Positions 1 through 7,635 of a stretch of 7,697 bases of DNA are shown in pieces. The DNA is from Pseudomonadota bacterium (GTDB lineage Bacteria; Pseudomonadota; Alphaproteobacteria; Micropepsales; Micropepsaceae), in contig JAKAVI010000084.1 of assembly GCA_021817355.1 (NCBI GenBank), positions 1-7,697 of the forward strand, written 5' to 3'. The notes beneath the pieces were generated by a model that saw only the letters and a program-made list of their open reading frames with translations, did not search any database and had not been told where the DNA came from. How positions within the stretch are numbered: the first letter of the stretch is position 1; each line of letters opens with the position of its first letter. The translations under genes were made by a program, and so were the position numbers.

Positions 1-290
1 CGCGACTGGGCATAATGAAGGATCGCGCGCCGAAAGAGGAAAATCATGGTGGGCTCCGGTCCTGCCATATTCGCGAGACGTGTGGCGAGCGGTGCCCCTC
101 GATACAGCCCGAGCAGCTGATGGGTCTGCATTATGCCAAGCTGGCGAAGGGTTGGGGCGTCGGGCTCCTCCGCAAGTACGAACATGATATCTCCGATGAG
201 TGCGCGGAACTCCTCAGGCAGTGCGGCAAACTCAGCCCGCGCCATGCTCTGCATGTCATCCAGCGAGGGTTCGTCAGTTCGCGTGATCAT
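1..290 (-). CDS. Zincin-like metallopeptidase family protein (PF06262/DUF1025 type), 3' end cut by window edge
   Basis: Reading the minus strand from the ATG at 290 gives 96 uninterrupted codons running off the left edge, so the gene is partial. The protein begins [13 protein letters not shown]. Residues about 18-35 ([19 protein letters not shown]) and the later stretches [18 protein letters not shown] and [10 protein letters not shown] match my recollection of the small zincin-like family, in which 'LP..FR..L.DV', 'LLGLY.G.PL' and 'IFLFRRPIL' precede a C-terminal HExGH zinc site. That catalytic motif would lie beyond base 1, so activity cannot be judged. The usual family length is about 115-140 residues, so roughly 20-40 are missing. 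No strong Shine-Dalgarno sequence precedes the start, and the 38 bp to phhB must hold promoters for both divergent genes or borrow coding sequence. The physiological substrate of the family is unknown to me. Confidence 0.8.
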   Translation of the reverse strand, partial: MITRTDEPSLDDMQSMARAEFAALPEEFRALIGDIMFVLAEEPDAPTLRQLGIMQTHQLLGLYRGAPLATRLANMAGPEPTMIFLFRRAILHYAQS

Positions 291-328
291 GCTATATCTC
301 GGCTCGGATCTGCCACGGGAGAAAAGGC

Positions 329-631
329 ATGCAGAAGCTCGATGGTGCGGCACGGGACGCGGCACTGGCCAAACTCAGTGGCTGGACCCTCGTGTCTGGC
401 CGTGATGCGATCGTGAAGACCTTTCTTTTCAAGGATTTCAATGCCGCCTTCGGGTTCATGACGCAAAGTGCCCTTCTGGCTGAAAAACTCGATCACCATC
501 CGGAATGGTTCAACGTCTATAATCGTGTAGAAGTTACACTTTCCACGCATGACGCGAAAGGGTTGACGGAAAAGGATATCACGATGGCTACGGCGATGAA
601 TGCCTATGTGCGGCAGAGCCAGGCTCTCTGA
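329..631 (+). CDS. phhB: Pterin-4a-carbinolamine dehydratase (4a-hydroxytetrahydrobiopterin dehydratase)
   Basis: Cytosolic enzyme that dehydrates 4a-hydroxytetrahydropterin to quinonoid dihydropterin, recycling the cofactor after aromatic amino acid hydroxylation. The 100-residue product has the usual length. It carries the family signature: [17 protein letters not shown] at 51-67, then [14 protein letters not shown] at 71-84. H56, H57 and H74 have the spacing of the catalytic histidines in rat DCoH (H61, H62, H79). The start is supported by a purine-rich GGGAGAAAAGG just upstream of the ATG. No phenylalanine hydroxylase gene is in the window, so the pterin partner must be elsewhere, or the protein serves another pterin (for example molybdopterin-related roles suggested for some bacterial members). 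It is divergent from the metallopeptidase gene and converges on the CoA-transferase gene across 44 bp. Confidence 0.95.
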   Translation: MQKLDGAARDAALAKLSGWTLVSGRDAIVKTFLFKDFNAAFGFMTQSALLAEKLDHHPEWFNVYNRVEVTLSTHDAKGLTEKDITMATAMNAYVRQSQAL

Positions 632-675
632 AGCGTGCGTCCAGGCGTGAGGCTCGGCCAGCATATGGGCTGAAA

Positions 676-1812
676 TCACCCGTCGTCCTGTCCGATTAGC
701 GGGGGGTCACTGCGGATGCTAGCCGGCGTTTTTTCAAAACGTACTGGCGGACGCATGGCGCGATAGGACCCCTCACTGGGATGACTGCGCAGTTGAAAGA
801 ACTCTACCGCTTTTAGATGTGGGTCCTCGAGAACTTCGTCAAGGGTATTGGCGCGCATAATGGGAATGCCGTGCTCCTGGCCTAGTGCCATCCACTCTTC
901 CGTAGTCCGCGTTGCTGCCGCTTCCTTGAGCATATCGTAATAGACTGTAACCCGACTGCCCTTGGGCGCGTTGAGAAAGCGCTCCGATTCATACGCGTTG
1001 GCAATACCTCCCAGGGCAAGGAACTTGGCGCTGGCCTCACGGCTCACCGGCTGGATAACGATATGACCGTCCTTGGTGCTGAGTGGACGGCGATCCGCGG
1101 CCAGTGCAGGGGTATGACCGATGCGTCCTTGCGGAGGCTCGAAGGTTTTGCCGTAAAGATGCTCAATGAAGAGAAAATGCGTGAAACTTTCAAACATCGG
1201 CACCTCGACGAACTGTCCTTCGCCGCTGCGTTCGCGATGAAACAGGGCTGCCAGCGTGGCGTAAAGGGCATGCAGGCTCGAAACCTTGTCGGCGAGAAAG
1301 CTCGGCATAAGTCGCATCTGGGGATTGCCGTCGACCCGGGGCAGCAGATCAGCAGCGCCACTGGCGCCCTGAACCAGGTCGTCGAAGGCCTGACGACCGG
1401 CATAGGGTCCGTTCGAGCCGTAGCCGACGCAGTGGACATACACAATCGCAGGATTGAGTTTGCGCACTGCGTCATACTCAAAGCCCAGACGCTCGATCGC
1501 ATCGGCGCGAACGTTATGAATGAACACCTGGGCGGTGGGGATCAGCTCCCTGAGGCGATTGCGATCACTCTCGCGCTTGAGATCCAGCGCGAGGCTCTGT
1601 TTGTTGCGGTTGAGAGCCATGAATACCGAGCCCATTTCGGAATGGGTGGCGTGCTTGCCACTGTGGCGCTGGCGGTCGCCGCTCGGACTTTCGATCTTGA
1701 TGACTTCCGCACCCAGATCGGCGAGCGTCTGGGTGGCGTAGGGGCCGAAGATGAATTCGGTCAGATCCAAAACGCGCACCCCCGCCAGCGGCCCGTTCGC
1801 CTTGATTGTCAT
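676..1812 (-). CDS. CaiB/BaiF (class III) CoA-transferase family protein
   Basis: A 378-residue protein of the family III CoA-transferases, which move CoA between carboxylic acids through an aspartyl-CoA thioester; alpha-methylacyl-CoA racemases share the fold. Seen: the N-terminal signature GVRVLDLTEFIFGPYA (11-26) followed by LADLGAEVIKIE (30-41); FVEVPMFES (201-209), matching the family's 'GQ.VDVS..ES'; and GRIGHTPALAA (229-239). The catalytic Asp should be D175 in FLADKVSSLHA, by alignment with the GD.x.G motif of formyl-CoA transferase and methylacyl-CoA racemase. Length is normal for a single-domain member. The start is well set: GGAGG lies about 6 bases before the ATG. The gene is divergent from the creatininase/MDR pair, so it may share their regulation. 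Substrate is unknown; a racemase activity cannot be excluded from sequence alone. Confidence 0.93.
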   Translation of the reverse strand: MTIKANGPLAGVRVLDLTEFIFGPYATQTLADLGAEVIKIESPSGDRQRHSGKHATHSEMGSVFMALNRNKQSLALDLKRESDRNRLRELIPTAQVFIHNVRADAIERLGFEYDAVRKLNPAIVYVHCVGYGSNGPYAGRQAFDDLVQGASGAADLLPRVDGNPQMRLMPSFLADKVSSLHALYATLAALFHRERSGEGQFVEVPMFESFTHFLFIEHLYGKTFEPPQGRIGHTPALAADRRPLSTKDGHIVIQPVSREASAKFLALGGIANAYESERFLNAPKGSRVTVYYDMLKEAAATRTTEEWMALGQEHGIPIMRANTLDEVLEDPHLKAVEFFQLRSHPSEGSYRAMRPPVRFEKTPASIRSDPPLIGQDDG

Positions 1813-1934
1813 GGTTTCCTCCGTAGTTGCCTGATGACGCTTGGCAAAACACTAGGCGCAAGGTGTGGTGCCGGAAAAGGGGGCTCCTCAGATTTCTCAC
1901 CAAAGGAGGCAGCGGACGCGGGCCGGCGAAGGAG

Positions 1935-1972
1935 GGCGCGGGCGCCAGGACAGTTGATGCCTGGCGCGCGCC
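1935..1972. repeat. Long GC-rich inverted repeat in the CoA-transferase/creatininase intergenic region
   Basis: An 8-bp perfect pair GCGCCAGG (1942-1949) and CCTGGCGC (1960-1967) flanks a 10-base loop. The stem continues with GGCGC (1935-1939) against GCGCC (1968-1972) after a two-base GG bulge, giving 13 pairs in all. It has no T-run on either side, so it is a poor intrinsic terminator. It lies 45 bp before the creatininase start, where a leader structure or operator could sit. It also argues against the upstream GTG at 1973, which abuts the stem. Confidence 0.6.
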
Positions 1973-2017
1973 GTGGAAGAACTACGACGATACTCCAGCA
2001 GGGATAGTGAGTCGGCA

Positions 2018-2764
2018 ATGCAGCTCCACTTGTCTTCTTGGCCTGAAATCGATGCCTATCTAAAAAAATCCAAGGCTATTTTGCTCCCGATAGGGTCCAC
2101 GGAACAGCACGGCCCGAACGGACTTTTGGGCACGGACGCGCTGTGTCCGGAAATCATTGCGCGACGCGCCGGTGACGAAGCGGGATTTCTCGTGGGGCCC
2201 ACTTTCAATGTCGGTCAGGCACAGCATCACATGGCTTTTTCCGGCACGATCACGTTGCGCCCTTCGACCATGATTGCTGCGATGTATGATTGGGCAACCT
2301 CCCTTGCCCGTCATGGCTTCACCCATCTTTACTGGCTGAACGGGCATGGCGGTAACATCAATACTATCAATGCGGCTTTCAGTGAAATCTATCATGGGAT
2401 CACCTTTGCCGAACCGGGCTCCAACCGTCCGCCGCTGCGCTGTCAGCTGCGCAACTGGTGGGAGCTACAAGGGGTGGCGGATATATGCAGACAGCTGTTT
2501 CCCGTGGGTGAGGGCAGTCATGCAACCCCATCGGAAGTCTCGGTGACCTATTTCGGCTATCCCGAGGCGATCAAGCACGTGGAAATGACGCCCAAGATTG
2601 CGCCCTTGGGACCGATCTTCGATGCCGAAGACTACCGCCGCCGTTTTCCTGATGGCCGTATAGGGTCGGATCCCAGTCAGGCTTCGGTAGAGGCCGGCGA
2701 AAAGATCGTCCAGGCAGCGGTCAAGGCCGTGATTGCCGAGTTTGAGCGCTTTGCTCATAGCTGA
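2018..2764 (+). CDS. Creatininase-family amidohydrolase (metal-dependent; substrate unknown)
   Basis: A 248-residue member of the creatininase superfamily: metal-dependent hydrolases of cyclic or linear amides that include creatinine amidohydrolase, the archaeal formamidopyrimidine deformylase ArfB and the mycofactocin peptidase MftE. Seen: LLPIGSTEQHGPNGLLGTD (22-40), with metal ligands expected at E29, H31 and D40; NGHGGN (108-113) with H110; and GSHATPSEVSVT (166-177), whose E173 fits the last conserved glutamate. The GHGGN form, in place of the GHYEN I recall for Pseudomonas creatininase, suggests another substrate. I chose the ATG at 2018; the in-frame GTG at 1973 has no RBS and abuts a stable stem. 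RBS support at 2018 is only modest (AGGGATAGTGAG upstream). The MDR gene follows after 36 bp, probably as an operon, and the CoA-transferase gene is divergent. Confidence 0.9.
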   Translation: MQLHLSSWPEIDAYLKKSKAILLPIGSTEQHGPNGLLGTDALCPEIIARRAGDEAGFLVGPTFNVGQAQHHMAFSGTITLRPSTMIAAMYDWATSLARHGFTHLYWLNGHGGNINTINAAFSEIYHGITFAEPGSNRPPLRCQLRNWWELQGVADICRQLFPVGEGSHATPSEVSVTYFGYPEAIKHVEMTPKIAPLGPIFDAEDYRRRFPDGRIGSDPSQASVEAGEKIVQAAVKAVIAEFERFAHS

Positions 2765-2770
2765 GAGGGG

Positions 2771-2786
2771 GGCAGACCTGTCTGCC
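2771..2786. repeat. Short inverted repeat between creatininase and MDR genes
   Basis: GGCAGA (2771-2776) and TCTGCC (2781-2786) pair around a CCTG loop, just after a G-run and directly before the AAGGAG ribosome binding site of the next gene. There is no T-tract, so it is unlikely to end transcription. It could modulate translation or RNA stability between the two cistrons. Confidence 0.45.
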
Positions 2787-2800
2787 AAGGAGCTTTGCCC

Positions 2801-3763
2801 ATGAGAGCCCTGCAGTTTGACCGGACCGGTTCGCTCGAGCACCTTAAACTCGTTGAGTTGCCTGTCCCTAAGTCGCGCGCGGGCGATGTACTGGTTCGTG
2901 TCACCGCCGCCGGCGTCAATCCGTCGGACGTCAAAAATGTTCTGGGGCGGTTTGCCTACACGACGCTTCCGCGTGTGCCTGGCCGTGATTTTGCTGGCGA
3001 AATCATAGCAGGCCCCTCCTCGCGGATCGGGCAGCGCGTGTTCGGCAGCGGCAAGGAACTCGGATTTACCGACGATGGTAGCCATGCAGGCTTTGTCGCA
3101 GTTCCCGAGGACGGGGTTGCTGCCATGCCGGAAGGTCTCAGTGCTGCACAGGCAGCCAGTATTGGCGTGCCTTATGTAACAGCGTGGGATGGCCTTGAGA
3201 AGGCGGGCGCTCACGGCGGTGCACGTGTCCTCATTATCGGGGCCGGGGCCGTTGGGCGCGCGGCGTTCGCGCTTGCCCATTGGCGCGGCGCCAACGCCGT
3301 TGTCGCGGTGCGCCGCAGCGAACAGGCGCAGGAATTGGCAGCCTTGGGATATAGTGTGATCCTTCTGGGTGCAGAGACGTTGAGTGGCGCGCTTCCAGCG
3401 GCGTTTAACGGGGCTGCGGACGTTGTCTTCGATACCACCGGCGCCTGGACGGCAGCCTGCATTGAGGTGCTGGCGCCGTTTGGTCGGCTCGTGATCATTG
3501 CGGCTCCCTCAAGCGGAAAGGTCGAGCTGCCGACCTTGAGTCTCTATCGCCGCGGTGGCAGCCTGATCGGTGTTAATTCGCTGCTCTATGACACACGCGC
3601 CTGCGCGCGGATTCTCGAGCACTTGGCGCAAGGTTTTGTAAGCGGGGGACTTCGCCTTTCTTGCCAGCCAGTGGAGTGGGCTGCGGAAGATGGCGTGGGG
3701 GCCTATCGGGCACTGGAACGCGGCAGCAGCGAGAAAATCGTGCTCACGGACTTTGCCTCCTAG
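2801..3763 (+). CDS. Quinone oxidoreductase-like MDR family enzyme (zinc-independent, NAD(P)H-dependent)
   Basis: A 320-residue medium-chain dehydrogenase/reductase of the QOR type, cytosolic, expected to reduce quinones or alpha,beta-unsaturated carbonyls with NAD(P)H. Seen: an N-terminal GroES-like domain with VTAAGVNPSDVKN (34-46), where alcohol dehydrogenases carry the catalytic zinc cysteine, here absent; LPRVPGRDFAGEI (56-68), a QOR hallmark; and a Rossmann domain with VLIIGAGAVGRAA (143-155), whose GAGAVG (147-152) binds the dinucleotide. R171 and R172 after the second strand would favour NADPH. I place the start at the ATG at 2801, eight bases after AAGGAG (2787-2792), rather than the TTG at 2795. 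Its stop overlaps that of the opposite GNAT gene. It probably shares a transcript with the creatininase gene and may reduce an enone or enoyl intermediate of the same pathway, but this is inference. Confidence 0.92.
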   Translation: MRALQFDRTGSLEHLKLVELPVPKSRAGDVLVRVTAAGVNPSDVKNVLGRFAYTTLPRVPGRDFAGEIIAGPSSRIGQRVFGSGKELGFTDDGSHAGFVAVPEDGVAAMPEGLSAAQAASIGVPYVTAWDGLEKAGAHGGARVLIIGAGAVGRAAFALAHWRGANAVVAVRRSEQAQELAALGYSVILLGAETLSGALPAAFNGAADVVFDTTGAWTAACIEVLAPFGRLVIIAAPSSGKVELPTLSLYRRGGSLIGVNSLLYDTRACARILEHLAQGFVSGGLRLSCQPVEWAAEDGVGAYRALERGSSEKIVLTDFAS

Positions 3764-4251
3764 GCTTGCGTGGGCGCTGGTGAAAAGCTCACTGCGCCCC
3801 CTGACGGCGCGCGCCAGGCGTAGCGGACGTCGGGCAGCCCTTCTTCGTTGCGCGATCCATCAGTGAATTCGACTGCTTTGAAGCCGCGGCATTCGTAGAA
3901 CTGGCAGGCGCGCGTGTTGCGGGCAAAACACCACAGCTGAAGAATGCCCTCAGACGCGGCCTTGCTGCGCGCCAATAACAGATCGCCGCAGCCCTGTCCC
4001 TGCATGTCTGGGTGCACATAGAGATGATTGAGCCAGTGGCCCTGGCAGGCGGCGAAGCCACAGACAATCCCGTCCCTGGCGGCGACAAAGATCTGTTCGG
4101 TTCGAAAACTGGCGCGGATATAGTCGCGCTCCTCGTCACAACTGTGCAGTCGCGGCAGAAACCCCAGTTGTTTCCTCGCCGCCGTAAAAACGGCTGCCAC
4201 GGCGATTGCTTCGTGCGGCTGCGCCGGGCGAATTGAAATTTTCGCATCCAT
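3760..4251 (-). CDS. GNAT family N-acetyltransferase
   Basis: A 163-residue single-domain acetyl-CoA-dependent acetyltransferase. Seen: an IRPAQPHEAIAVAAVF start (7-22) typical of the first strand and helix; LNHLYVHPDMQGQGCGDLLL (74-93), the acetyl-CoA pyrophosphate loop (motif A), with Q84-G85-Q86-G87-C88-G89 fitting the Q/R-x-x-G-x-G/A pattern; and CFARNTRACQFYECRGF (108-124), the motif B arm of family members that end in 'N..A..FYe..GF'. The acceptor substrate is unknown; small amines, amino acids or protein N-termini are all possible. No Shine-Dalgarno sequence precedes the ATG, but a TATAGT hexamer lies close upstream, hinting at a very short leader. The gene is divergent from the thiC transcript and ends on the stop codon of the MDR gene. 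Confidence 0.92.
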   Translation of the reverse strand: MDAKISIRPAQPHEAIAVAAVFTAARKQLGFLPRLHSCDEERDYIRASFRTEQIFVAARDGIVCGFAACQGHWLNHLYVHPDMQGQGCGDLLLARSKAASEGILQLWCFARNTRACQFYECRGFKAVEFTDGSRNEEGLPDVRYAWRAPSGGAVSFSPAPTQA

Positions 4252-4259
4252 GGCGCTGA

Positions 4260-4288
4260 ACTATAGGCGCAGCTCTTGACTTGTGGAA
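4260..4288 (-). promoter_or_regulatory. Candidate promoter of the GNAT gene
   Basis: On the minus strand TATAGT (4265-4260) is a good -10 box. TTCCAC (4288-4283) lies 17 bases upstream as a weak -35. Transcription would begin near 4253, two bases before the ATG at 4251, giving an essentially leaderless mRNA, which fits the lack of an RBS. The assignment rests on hexamer resemblance only. Confidence 0.35.
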
Positions 4289-4304
4289 CTGGGCGCCCAA
4301 ACTC
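4276..4304 (+). promoter_or_regulatory. Candidate promoter of the TPP riboswitch-thiC transcript
   Basis: CTTGACT contains a near-consensus -35 (TTGACT, 4276-4281). At 16-17 bases' spacing the -10 is poor (CAAACT or AAACTC, 4298-4304), with a GGGCGCCC palindrome (4291-4298) in the spacer. Initiation near 4310 would place the RNA 5' end right at the first riboswitch helix. It overlaps the divergent GNAT promoter candidate, so the two could interfere. Confidence 0.4.
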
Positions 4305-4310
4305 CGCCTT

Positions 4311-6268
<1,958 letters not shown>

Positions 6269-6345
6269 ACGCAAAATGAATGCGTGGGCTGAGGACCCAT
6301 CCTGGGGAAAATCCGATATCGGTCGTCAGGGAGTGGAGTGGACAG

Positions 6346-6927
6346 ATGCTGACACTTGATCGGGGCCGCAGTGCCCTGCTGCTCATGGATTTCCAGAACG
6401 GAATCGTTGGTATGTTCGGCGACCAAGGTGCTGTGCTTGTCGAGCGGGCAGCGCGGGCGCGCCTTGCTGCGCGTATGGCCGCGATGGCAGTGATTTATAT
6501 CCGGGTTGCACTGACGGTGGAGGAAGGTACGGCGGTTCCGCCGCAAAACCGCATCTTTGCGGCGGCCGCGGCGAGCGGGCGTCTGAACGCTGACGACGCC
6601 AGCACGCAGATTGTTGCGTCACTGGCTCCGGCTGGAGGCGAAGAAATTTTCCGCAAGCGCCGGGTTGGGGCGTTTTCGACCACGGAGCTTGGCAGTCGAC
6701 TGCATTCTAGGGGCATCGATACTCTGGTGCTTGCGGGACTTTCCACATCCGGGGTGGTTCTCTCCACGCTCAGGGATGGCGCCGATAGGGACTTTCGTAT
6801 CCTGGTCCTGTCGGATTGCTGTACTGATCCCGACCCCGAGGTTCACCGTCTGCTGATGGAGAAAGTATTTCCACGACAGGCGGAAATTATTCTTCTCGAC
6901 GACTTCGTTGCTTGCTGCAAGGGCTGA
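6346..6927 (+). CDS. Isochorismatase-fold hydrolase lacking the usual catalytic cysteine
   Basis: A 193-residue protein with the Rossmann-like isochorismatase/cysteine hydrolase fold. Seen: SALLLMDFQNGIV (9-21), where D15 is the conserved acid; IFRKRRVGAF (101-110), where K104 fits the family lysine; and LVLAGLSTSGVVLSTLRDGA (127-146), the nucleophile-elbow segment. In nicotinamidases and N-carbamoylsarcosine amidases this segment reads G..T..CV with the catalytic Cys three residues after Thr; here T134 is followed by S-G-V, so V137 occupies that place. C158, C159, C190 and C191 lie elsewhere. Thiol hydrolysis is therefore unlikely; Cys-independent members such as PhzD and EntB, which cleave the isochorismate vinyl ether, show the fold can work otherwise. 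The start at 6346 has GGAG seven bases upstream; the in-frame ATG at 6280 has no RBS. It follows thiC by 77 bp and may be co-transcribed with it. Confidence 0.9.
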   Translation: MLTLDRGRSALLLMDFQNGIVGMFGDQGAVLVERAARARLAARMAAMAVIYIRVALTVEEGTAVPPQNRIFAAAAASGRLNADDASTQIVASLAPAGGEEIFRKRRVGAFSTTELGSRLHSRGIDTLVLAGLSTSGVVLSTLRDGADRDFRILVLSDCCTDPDPEVHRLLMEKVFPRQAEIILLDDFVACCKG

Positions 6928-7195
6928 GACAGGGACATCATTAAGGCAGCTTTGCCCACACGCCGGGTTTGCCTGCGGCAACACGACGAGGTGGCGCGCC
7001 GCCATCTTACGCGGGGACACGCAGCATGTTTGTTGCGCATGTTGTCGTGGTTGGTGCCAATGATGGCACAAATGCGGCACATGCCGCCCCGATAATGCCC
7101 TATTCGGTTCAGTCTGGGTTCACTCGCGGACCGCCATCCTGTCAGGGTGGAATGGAGCAAATGCTTCGTTTCCAGTCAAGGAAAGGCGATATGCC
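6928..7195. other. Intergenic region before the exported protein gene; no convincing gene
   Basis: No coding sequence here is convincing. The plus-strand reading frame at 6969-7199 lacks an RBS and recognisable motifs. The 5-bp hairpin TTGCC/GGCAA (6969-6981) has no T-run, so I do not call a terminator for the upstream gene. The part nearest 7196 should hold the promoter of the exported protein, but I could not find clear -35/-10 boxes. Confidence 0.5.
7054..7087. repeat. Two adjacent short inverted repeats (possible operator)
   Basis: GTGCCA (7054-7059) pairs with TGGCAC (7064-7069) around ATGA. Five bases later GCGGCA (7074-7079) pairs with TGCCGC (7082-7087) around CA. The second is a near-perfect 14-bp palindrome, a geometry common for dimeric repressors. 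They sit about 110-140 bp before the next start codon. Function is unproven. Confidence 0.4.
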
Positions 7196-7594
7196 ATGAA
7201 AAAGTTATTTGCTGCTGCGCTAGCCCTCAGTCTTCTTGGTCCGACCATGGCCTTTGCCCATGGCGATGGCGGGTATGGCTGGCGTGAGCACGGGGATGAG
7301 GGCAGTGGCGTTGCACTTGCGGCAGGTCTTGGCATTGCGGCACTTGCCATCGTAGCGGCAACGTCAAACTCCGGGCCGAGCTATCCTGATGCAGGCTATG
7401 CAGGCTATGCAGGCTATGCAGGCTATGGCGGCTATGGCGGCTATGGCGGCTATTACCCCTATGGGACTTATATGCCGGCGGACGGTTATGGCGCCCAGAT
7501 CTACGTCAATGGTCCGCGTGGCTACTACGACCATGAGGGCTGGCGCGGACGTGGGGATGGCTGGTATGGCTACGGGGATCGTGACGAGCGCTAG
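7196..7594 (+). CDS. Small exported Gly/Tyr-rich protein with AGY/GGY repeats
   Basis: A 132-residue protein I do not recognise as a named family. Seen: a classic signal peptide (MKKLF start, hydrophobic core, AFA at 19-21, predicted cleavage before H22); a hydrophobic Ala/Gly stretch at 39-55 (VALAAGLGIAALAIVAA) with zipper-like glycines, which could span or insert into a membrane; a low-complexity block at 66-86 of four AGY and three GGY units; then a Tyr/Gly/Asp-rich tail (YVNGPRGYYDHEGWRGRGD, about 102-120) with many charged residues. It is probably periplasmic, outer-membrane or surface associated. A purine-rich AAGGAAAGG (7178-7186) precedes the ATG by nine bases. It has its own downstream hairpin and is separated by 268 bp from the previous gene, so it is probably monocistronic. 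A stress or envelope role is only a guess. Confidence 0.85.
   Translation: MKKLFAAALALSLLGPTMAFAHGDGGYGWREHGDEGSGVALAAGLGIAALAIVAATSNSGPSYPDAGYAGYAGYAGYGGYGGYGGYYPYGTYMPADGYGAQIYVNGPRGYYDHEGWRGRGDGWYGYGDRDER
7391..7453 (+). repeat. 9-bp in-frame tandem repeat, seven units
   Basis: Four exact copies of GCAGGCTAT (7391-7426) are followed by three exact copies of GGCGGCTAT (7427-7453). Because the unit is nine bases, copy-number change by slippage would add or remove AGY or GGY tripeptides without breaking the frame. The near-zero divergence inside each block points to recent expansion. Confidence 0.95.
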
Positions 7595-7602
7595 ACTGGT
7601 CG

Positions 7603-7626
7603 CCCGGCGCGGCAAGCCGCGCCGGG
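7603..7626. terminator. Strong GC hairpin, probable terminator after the exported protein gene
   Basis: CCCGGCGCGGC (7603-7613) and GCCGCGCCGGG (7616-7626) are perfect 11-base complements around AA, forming a very stable stem ten bases after the stop codon. Only a short TTT (7634-7636) follows on the plus strand, so termination may be inefficient or shared by converging transcripts. Confidence 0.65.
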
Positions 7627-7635
7627 CCGGGACTT

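Noticed and set aside
15..416. 133-codon plus-strand frame over the left edge
   Set aside because: It covers the antisense of the metallopeptidase gene and runs into phhB out of frame. It has no family motif or RBS, while the minus-strand reading matches a known family.
615..627. AGAGCC-A-GGCTCT inverted repeat at the end of phhB as a terminator
   Set aside because: The one-base centre cannot form a proper loop without breaking pairs, it lies inside the coding region, and no T-run follows.
1063..2007. 314-codon plus-strand frame
   Set aside because: It is antisense to the CoA-transferase gene for most of its length; that gene has a clear signature and RBS. The frame is a GC-rich shadow.
2465..3280. 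271-codon minus-strand frame
   Set aside because: It is antisense to both the creatininase and MDR genes, which carry strong motifs. The peptide resembles no family and crosses two real genes.
6969..7199. 76-codon plus-strand frame ending in an ATGA overlap with the exported protein gene
   Set aside because: The overlap is suggestive of coupling, but there is no RBS, no motif, and the composition looks non-coding.
7391..7453. CRISPR-like array
   Set aside because: The 9-bp units are directly adjacent with no spacers and lie in frame within a protein. This is a coding tandem repeat.
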